From Minicystis rosea (lineage in GTDB: Bacteria > Myxococcota_A > Polyangia > Polyangiales > Polyangiaceae), in the NCBI GenBank assembly GCA_001931535.1, contig CP016211.1, positions 1,392,501 through 1,456,500 of the forward strand: DNA of 64,000 nt, given 5' to 3'. The notes under the pieces are model-generated. The model had not been told where the DNA came from, ran no database searches, and saw nothing but the letters and a program-made list of their open reading frames with translations. A program made the position numbers and the translations under genes. How positions within the stretch are numbered: position 1 is the first letter of the stretch; each line of letters begins with the position of its first letter. Positions 59,049 to 64,000 of the stretch are shown piece after piece.

Positions 59049-60118
59049 TCGAACCTACCTCCATCGCGGAGACCGGGCAGTTCTATTGCCCGATCGCCGC
59101 CGCCGTCCACCCCCGCGCCGCCGCCGTCGCCGAGCGGTCCCTCGAATGGCTGATCCGGATGGGCCTCGGCGCCGACGAGCGACAGCGGCGGCGCGCGCTG
59201 GCCGCGAACGGCGCCGAGTTCTACGGCCGCATCACACCGGACGGGGACGACGATCGCCTCTCCATCGCCGCCGATTGGATCTACTGGGCCGGCTTCTTCG
59301 ACGACACCCGCTGCGACGAGGACGAGGCGCGCGGCCGGGGCTTCACCGATCTCGTCGCCCGCCTCCTGCGCATGCTGGAGACGATGGATGCCCGCCTCGC
59401 CGGCCGCGATCCGTGCCTCGCCGCGCTCCACGATCTCGGGACGCGCTTCGCCCGCGTGGCCACGCCGGTGCAGATGAACCGCTGGGTCGAGGCACATCGC
59501 AAATGGTTGTTCGGCGTGGTCCAGCGCCGCGCGCACACCGCCGGCGGCGTGATGCCGGATCTCGACACCTACCTGACCATGCGCCTCCACGACGCCGCGG
59601 GCGCGCCCATCACATCGATGATCGAAATGGTGGCCGGCTTGGAGGTGCCGAGTCGAGAGATGGATTCGCCGCGGGTCCGGGCCCTCTCCGAGCTCGGCGC
59701 CATGATCGGCGCGCTCGACAACGATCGCATCTCCCGCTTCAAGGAGGCACACGAAGGCGACGAGGAGCAGAACCTCCTCCGCGTCATCGCCCACGCCCGC
59801 GGCGGCACGGCGGAGCAGGCGCTCGCCGAGCTCGTGGCGCTGCGTGATCGGATGATGTGCATCTTCCTCCGTCTCCGCGATCAGGCCACCGAAAGCGCGA
59901 GCCCTGCGCTCCGCCGCTACCTCGAAGATCTCGGCCACATGATCCGCGGCCACATCGACTGGAGCTTCACCACCGCGCGCTACAGCACCCTTTACAGCGC
60001 GTCCGGTGCTCGCCGCGTGAGCCTGTCGATGCGCTGGACCGACGAGCCCGCCGACGCCTGCCTCGAAGCGCCGCCCCTGCCGTCGATCGCGTGGTGGTGG
60101 GCCGAGCTCACCCCCTGA
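59045..60118 (+). CDS. Class I terpene synthase
   Basis: 357 aa. Metal-binding motifs: FFDDTRCDE (Asp86/87) and NDRISRFKE (Asn226, Ser230, Glu234). It also has the bacterial cyclase C-terminal pair RY near TTARYSTLY. Length and layout match bacterial sesqui- or diterpene cyclases. Product and substrate chain length are unknown. It is coupled to the upstream cis-prenyltransferase, which may supply an unusual prenyl diphosphate. Confidence 0.93.
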   Translation: MIEPTSIAETGQFYCPIAAAVHPRAAAVAERSLEWLIRMGLGADERQRRRALAANGAEFYGRITPDGDDDRLSIAADWIYWAGFFDDTRCDEDEARGRGFTDLVARLLRMLETMDARLAGRDPCLAALHDLGTRFARVATPVQMNRWVEAHRKWLFGVVQRRAHTAGGVMPDLDTYLTMRLHDAAGAPITSMIEMVAGLEVPSREMDSPRVRALSELGAMIGALDNDRISRFKEAHEGDEEQNLLRVIAHARGGTAEQALAELVALRDRMMCIFLRLRDQATESASPALRRYLEDLGHMIRGHIDWSFTTARYSTLYSASGARRVSLSMRWTDEPADACLEAPPLPSIAWWWAELTP

Positions 60119-60148
60119 AGTCTCTCGCCCATCCGAAGGACACCGCTC

Positions 60149-61513
60149 ATGACCACCCAAGTCCCCACGACCTCGTGCAAGCTCGGCATCGCGCCGGGCC
60201 GATTCCCGTCGATTCGCCACCCGCTCCAGATGCTCACGAGCCCGCTCGAATTCCTCACCTCGCTCCGCGACGCAGGGGATCTCGTGAAGGTCCGGCTCGG
60301 CACCGAATGGGCCTATTTCGTGCGCCACCCCGACCTGCTCCGGCAGGTCCTCCTCGGCGGTCCGCAGACCTTCGACAAGGGAGGTCCGTTCTTCGACAAG
60401 GCGCAGACCGTGGCCGGCAACGGCATCCTCACGTGCCCTGGAAAGGACCACGCGCGCCAGCGCCGCATGATGCAGCCGCTCTTCTCCCGAGAGAGGCTCG
60501 TGCGCTACGCGGCCGTCATGCACGAGGAGGCCGAGCGCGTCGCCGCCTCGTGGCGGCCCGGTCAACAGCTCTCCGTCAACAAGGCCATGTCGGCGCTCAC
60601 GCTGGCCGTGACCACGCGCACGCTCTTCTCCACCGAGGCCCCGGCCGGGATCGTGGCCGAGGCGCAGGACGCGCTCATCGTCATCTTCGCCGGCCTCTAC
60701 CGGCGGATGATCGTGCCCCTCGATCTGGTCCACGATCTCCCCACGCCCGACAACCGGCGCTTCGATCAGGCCGTCACGCGGCTGCCGGAGATCATCGACC
60801 AGATCATCGAACGGTACCGCCGCGCGGGGATCGATCACGGCGATCTGCTCTCCACCCTTCTCGCTGCCCGCGACCCCGAGACCGGCGAGGGCCTCAGCGA
60901 TCGCGAGCTGCGCGAGCAGGTGATGGCCCTCTTCACCGCCGGCACCGAGACCACCGCGTCGGCGCTGACCTCGACGTTCTACCTCCTCGACCGTCACCCC
61001 GACGTCGAGCGCCGCCTCCACGCCGAGGCGGACGCGGTCCTCCACGGACGCGCGGCGCGCCACGAGGATCTCGAGGCGCTCGACTACACGACGCGCGTCT
61101 TCACCGAGACGCTGCGGCTCTACCCGCCGGGTTGGATCCTCACCCGCCGGACGAACGCCGCCGTCGACCTCGGCGGACACCGCGTACCGGCGGGGGCGAC
61201 GATCCTCTTCAGCCCCTACGCGCTCCACCGCGATCCGGAGTTCTTCACGGACCCCGAGCGCTTCGATCCCGATCGCTGGCTGCCCGATCGCGCCAAGGCC
61301 GTGCCGCGCTTTGCCATGCTCCCGTTCTCGGCGGGCCAGCGGAAGTGCATGGGTGACACGTTCGCGATGAACATGGCGACCATCATCCTCGCGACCCTGG
61401 CGGGGCGCTGGCGGCTGCGCTCGGGCGCGGACACCAAGGTCCGGAGCATCGCCAAGATGACGTTGAGCGTGGAGGCGACGCCGATGCGGGTGGAGGCGAG
61501 GGCAGTGGGGTGA
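60149..61513 (+). CDS. Cytochrome P450
   Basis: 454 aa. I-helix ALFTAGTETTASALTS, K-helix ExxR in FTETLRLYPPGW, meander RFDPDRWLPD, and heme loop PFSAGQRKCMGDTFA with ligand Cys400. Similar to CYP families that oxidise terpenes in Sorangium and cyanobacteria. 30 bp after the terpene synthase, so in the same operon. It likely hydroxylates the cyclase product. No redox partner gene is seen. Confidence 0.93.
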   Translation: MTTQVPTTSCKLGIAPGRFPSIRHPLQMLTSPLEFLTSLRDAGDLVKVRLGTEWAYFVRHPDLLRQVLLGGPQTFDKGGPFFDKAQTVAGNGILTCPGKDHARQRRMMQPLFSRERLVRYAAVMHEEAERVAASWRPGQQLSVNKAMSALTLAVTTRTLFSTEAPAGIVAEAQDALIVIFAGLYRRMIVPLDLVHDLPTPDNRRFDQAVTRLPEIIDQIIERYRRAGIDHGDLLSTLLAARDPETGEGLSDRELREQVMALFTAGTETTASALTSTFYLLDRHPDVERRLHAEADAVLHGRAARHEDLEALDYTTRVFTETLRLYPPGWILTRRTNAAVDLGGHRVPAGATILFSPYALHRDPEFFTDPERFDPDRWLPDRAKAVPRFAMLPFSAGQRKCMGDTFAMNMATIILATLAGRWRLRSGADTKVRSIAKMTLSVEATPMRVEARAVG

Positions 61514-61582
61514 GCGCACGCAGGGCATCACACCCGAGGGACGATCACCCGAGGTCCCTCACGAAGTGAGCGCTACAGATCC

Positions 61583-62254
61583 TCAACCGCGCTTGGGACG
61601 CCGCGCGCGTGACGTTCCGGCCTTGGTCGCGGCGGGCGTGAGGCGATCGATCGTGCGTTGCGTCCCCCCGAGCATGAGGTCGAGCCCGTACGCGAAACGA
61701 GCCTCGTAGTCGGTGCTCGTGAAGTGCGCGGCCGTGGCGGAGACGTGGGCGAAGCGCGCGTCGCTCAGGCTCGAAAGGAACGTGCGCACGTCGAGGCCGG
61801 CCGCCGCCTGCTCCTCGACGACGAAGCCGATCACGAAATGGATCATGCTCATCGCCGTCCAGGCGGCGTCCTTCGGCGGCAGGCCGACCGCGCGGAGCGT
61901 GCCCACGATCGCGTCCGCGAGGCCGAGCGTGTTGGGCGCGGCCACGAACGTACCCGCGAACACGCGCCCGCCGTCGCGATGCGCGAGCAGCGCGCGCCGG
62001 AGGGCGATCATCTGCGCCGTGGTCTGCTCGGCCCAGCGCGCCGGATCGGGCGTCCCCTCGACCACGCAGCCGGCGAGCATCTGCTCGGCCATCGCGCCGA
62101 GCAGCGCCTGCTTGTTCTCGTAGTGCCAGTAGATGGCGCCGGCCTGGACGCCGAGGCGCTCGGCGAGCTTGCGCATCGTCAGGGCGTCGAGCCCGACGTC
62201 GTCGAGCAGGGCGACGGCTTCCTCGAGCACGCGGGCCTTCGTCAACTGCGGCAT
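61583..62254 (-). CDS. TetR-family repressor
   Basis: 223 aa from ATG 62254. The N-terminal HTH (TKARVLEEAVALLDDVGLDA, TMRKLAERLGVQAGAIYWHY) is classic TetR, with a tetracycline-repressor-type C-terminal domain (LLAHRDGGRVFAGTF, VIGFVVEEQAA). Divergent from the flavin monooxygenase over tandem palindromes, so it very probably represses that gene and itself until a ligand binds. Confidence 0.92.
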   Translation of the reverse strand: MPQLTKARVLEEAVALLDDVGLDALTMRKLAERLGVQAGAIYWHYENKQALLGAMAEQMLAGCVVEGTPDPARWAEQTTAQMIALRRALLAHRDGGRVFAGTFVAAPNTLGLADAIVGTLRAVGLPPKDAAWTAMSMIHFVIGFVVEEQAAAGLDVRTFLSSLSDARFAHVSATAAHFTSTDYEARFAYGLDLMLGGTQRTIDRLTPAATKAGTSRARRPKRG

Positions 62255-62302
62255 GGAGCGCGGCAGCCGTAACACACGCCCCGCGGCACAGCCACGCTGC
62301 GC

Positions 62303-62359
62303 TTGACAAGCGGTAGCCCACCGCTTACTTGAACGGTGTTCAACTTGAACAGTGTTCAA
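62303..62359 (+). promoter_or_regulatory. Promoter with tandem TetR operators
   Basis: TTGACA (-35, 62303) and TTACTT (-10, about 62325). Two palindromes TTGAACGGTGTTCAA (62329-62343) and TTGAACAGTGTTCAA (62345-62359) sit at the start site. A further inverted repeat AAGCGGT/ACCGCTT spans 62308-62326. Confidence 0.85.
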
Positions 62360-62377
62360 GTCGAGGTGAGGTGATCC

Positions 62378-63874
62378 ATGATTGACGTGATCGTCGCGGG
62401 CGCCGGCCCGGTTGGCTCCTTTCTCGCGCGCGAGCTGCGGCTCGCCGGGGTGAGCGTCCTCGTCGTCGAGGCGCTGACGGAGCGCTCGCCCCACTCCAAA
62501 GCGCTGACGATGAACTGCCGCTCGGTCGAGCTCTTCGACATGCGCGGCGTCGCCGACCGCTTCCTCCGTGAAGGGGTGACGCTGCCCACCGCGCATTTCG
62601 CTGCGCTCGACACGCGCCTCGATCTCGCGGGGCTCGATACACGCCACCCGTACACGCTCGTCCTCCCGCAGCGGCGGACGGAGGAGATCCTCGAGGAGAC
62701 CGCCCGCGAGCTGGGCGCGGAGCTCCGCTTCGGGCACCGATTCACCGGGCTCACCCAAGAGGAGGACGGCATCACCGTCGAGGTCGCGTCACCGACGGGC
62801 ACGTACCGAGAGCGCGCGCGGTTCGTCGTCGGTTGCGACGGCGCGCGGAGCGCGGTGCGGACCGCGGCCGGGATCGGCTTCCCCGGGACGGACACGACGA
62901 TCACCGGCTTCCAAGCCGACATCCGCTTGCGCCGCCCGCCCAGCGCGAGCTCGATCCGGAACGAGAAGGGCGGGCTGCTCCTCGTGAAGCAGGCCAACGG
63001 CGTTCATCGCGTCGTCGTCTTGGATCCGGAGCGAATGCACGTCGACCGGAGCGTCGCTCCAACGGCCGACGAGCTGCGGGCCTCGTTCCTGCGCATCGGC
63101 GGGAGCGATTTCGACATGGAAGAAGTCCTGTGGCTCTCCCGCTTCGGGAACGCGACGCGCCAGGCGGAGGCCTATCGCCGGGGGCGCGCGCTCCTCGCGG
63201 GCGACGCGGCCCATATCCATTTCCCGGCGGGCGGGCAGGGGATGAACGTCGGGCTCCAGGACGCGATGAACCTCGGATGGAAGCTCGCGGCGACGATCCA
63301 TGGCTGGGCGCCTCCCGGCCTGCTCGACAGCTACCATCGCGAGCGACACCCCGTCGGCGCCGAGGTGCTCGCCAACACGCGGGCCCAGGAGGGCCTCGCG
63401 GGCTTCTCGCTCCAGACGAGCGCGATGCGCGCGCTGATGAACGATCTGCTGCACATCGTCCCCGTCAACCGGCGCATCGCCGAGGACGTCATCGGGCTCT
63501 CGGTCGCCTACCCGCCGGAGGTGGATCTCGATCCGCACCCGCTCATGGGCCGGCGCCTCCCCGATCTCCCGATCCGCACCGCCGAGGGCATCTCTCGCGT
63601 CTACGAGAAGCTCCGGCCCGGCCGCTTCGTGCTGCTCGACCTCGCCTGCGACGGCGCCAAGCACGACGCGGATCTCGCGCGGTTCGGCGATCGCGTCGAC
63701 CTCGTGCGTGGAGCGATCGCCGAGCCGCGACCCGAGCTCGAGGACGCGGCCATGGTGCTCGTGCGCCCCGATGGCCACGTGGCCTGGGTGGGCGCACGCG
63801 GACACGCGCACGCTCCGCGTCTCGCGGCGCTCACGGCTTTCTGCGGGGCTCCACGTGCCGTCGCGCAGGCGTGA
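62378..63874 (+). CDS. Class A flavin monooxygenase (PHBH family)
   Basis: 498 aa. FAD-binding GxGxxG in VIVAGAGPVGSFLARELR, the DG motif VVGCDGARSAVR, and GD motif LLAGDAAHIHFPAGGQGMNV. A thioredoxin-like C-terminal tail (VLVRPDGHVAWVG) is typical of aromatic polyketide hydroxylases and tetracycline-type monooxygenases. The divergent TetR and operators suggest induction by its substrate, perhaps an aromatic toxin or antibiotic. Confidence 0.92.
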   Translation: MIDVIVAGAGPVGSFLARELRLAGVSVLVVEALTERSPHSKALTMNCRSVELFDMRGVADRFLREGVTLPTAHFAALDTRLDLAGLDTRHPYTLVLPQRRTEEILEETARELGAELRFGHRFTGLTQEEDGITVEVASPTGTYRERARFVVGCDGARSAVRTAAGIGFPGTDTTITGFQADIRLRRPPSASSIRNEKGGLLLVKQANGVHRVVVLDPERMHVDRSVAPTADELRASFLRIGGSDFDMEEVLWLSRFGNATRQAEAYRRGRALLAGDAAHIHFPAGGQGMNVGLQDAMNLGWKLAATIHGWAPPGLLDSYHRERHPVGAEVLANTRAQEGLAGFSLQTSAMRALMNDLLHIVPVNRRIAEDVIGLSVAYPPEVDLDPHPLMGRRLPDLPIRTAEGISRVYEKLRPGRFVLLDLACDGAKHDADLARFGDRVDLVRGAIAEPRPELEDAAMVLVRPDGHVAWVGARGHAHAPRLAALTAFCGAPRAVAQA

Positions 63875-64000
63875 TGGCGTGACGTAAACCCGGATCCGCG
63901 AGAGCCTTTCGGTTGGTGTTGCTCCTGCCGGGCCATCAACGCTCGGGCTTGCAGCCTCGAGCTCGAGGGCGACGCGTCGAGATCACCGCTGGAGAATGTG
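63875..64000. other. Window end, no gene seen
   Basis: Only 126 bp follow the monooxygenase stop codon. No terminator or start of a further gene is clear. Confidence 0.4.

Noticed and set aside
58856..61531. 891-aa minus strand reading over the terpene operon
   Set aside because: Antisense shadow of the cis-prenyltransferase, cyclase and P450 genes.

Overview
The window is high-GC DNA typical of a Myxococcota-like genome. The signs are GTG/ATG starts with purine-rich ribosome sites, many predicted lipoproteins, an FHA-domain sigma-54 activator, a LanM lanthipeptide cluster and a terpene/P450 cluster. The genus cannot be named from sequence alone. No rRNA, tRNA, CRISPR array or integron integrase (tyrosine recombinase) was seen.

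Positions 1 to about 52,900 are dominated by integron-type recombination sites. About 30 attC-like sites, all in the same + orientation, start with GCCCAAC/GCCGAAC-type R'' boxes and end with GTTGGGC/GTTCGGC-type R' boxes. About half are exactly 86 bp long. They separate mostly single + strand genes of unknown or 'island' type: a GmrSD-like DUF262/DUF1524 nuclease, an Imm42-like immunity protein, an HDAC-like hydrolase, two formylglycine-enzyme-fold proteins, DUF6968, DUF7002 and DUF2971 proteins, SMI1/KNR4, a macro domain, a metallophosphoesterase, an acyl-carrier-like lipoprotein and a degenerate GyrB-like protein. With no intI in view, this is a CALIN or the distal part of a large sedentary chromosomal integron. 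Four copies of a 185-bp composite (a conserved 99-bp module plus an 86-bp attC) are a distinctive repeat of the array.

The array has been attacked by insertion sequences. An IS66 element (17,058-19,483, 8-bp target duplication) and an IS630 element (49,106-50,242, TA duplication) each split a cassette gene that can be rejoined exactly. A second IS630 (51,108-52,291) landed in a stop codon and recreated one. An IS110-type transposase gene next to a half attC site is doubly broken.

Between the IS66-split cassette gene and a degenerate attC at 29.5 kb lies a leftward lanthipeptide cluster: a TfuA-like protein and a YcaO protein (translationally coupled), a C39-peptidase ABC exporter, a 59-aa double-glycine precursor, an intrinsic terminator, and a CCG-type class II LanM. 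LanM together with the YcaO/TfuA thioamidation pair predicts a peptide carrying both lanthionine and thioamide. Both intergenic regions of the cluster share TTGCGCAA palindromes. A VxrAB-like two-component system with a lipoprotein partner (39.9-43.1 kb) also sits among the cassettes.

From 53 kb on there are no attC sites and the region looks like ordinary chromosome with a terpene locus. An FHA sigma-54 activator, a Rieske oxygenase and a hypothetical gene read leftward. A perfectly spaced -24/-12 promoter drives a coupled rightward operon of a cis-prenyltransferase-like protein, a class I terpene synthase and a P450. A TetR repressor and a flavin monooxygenase, divergent over tandem palindromic operators, close the window.
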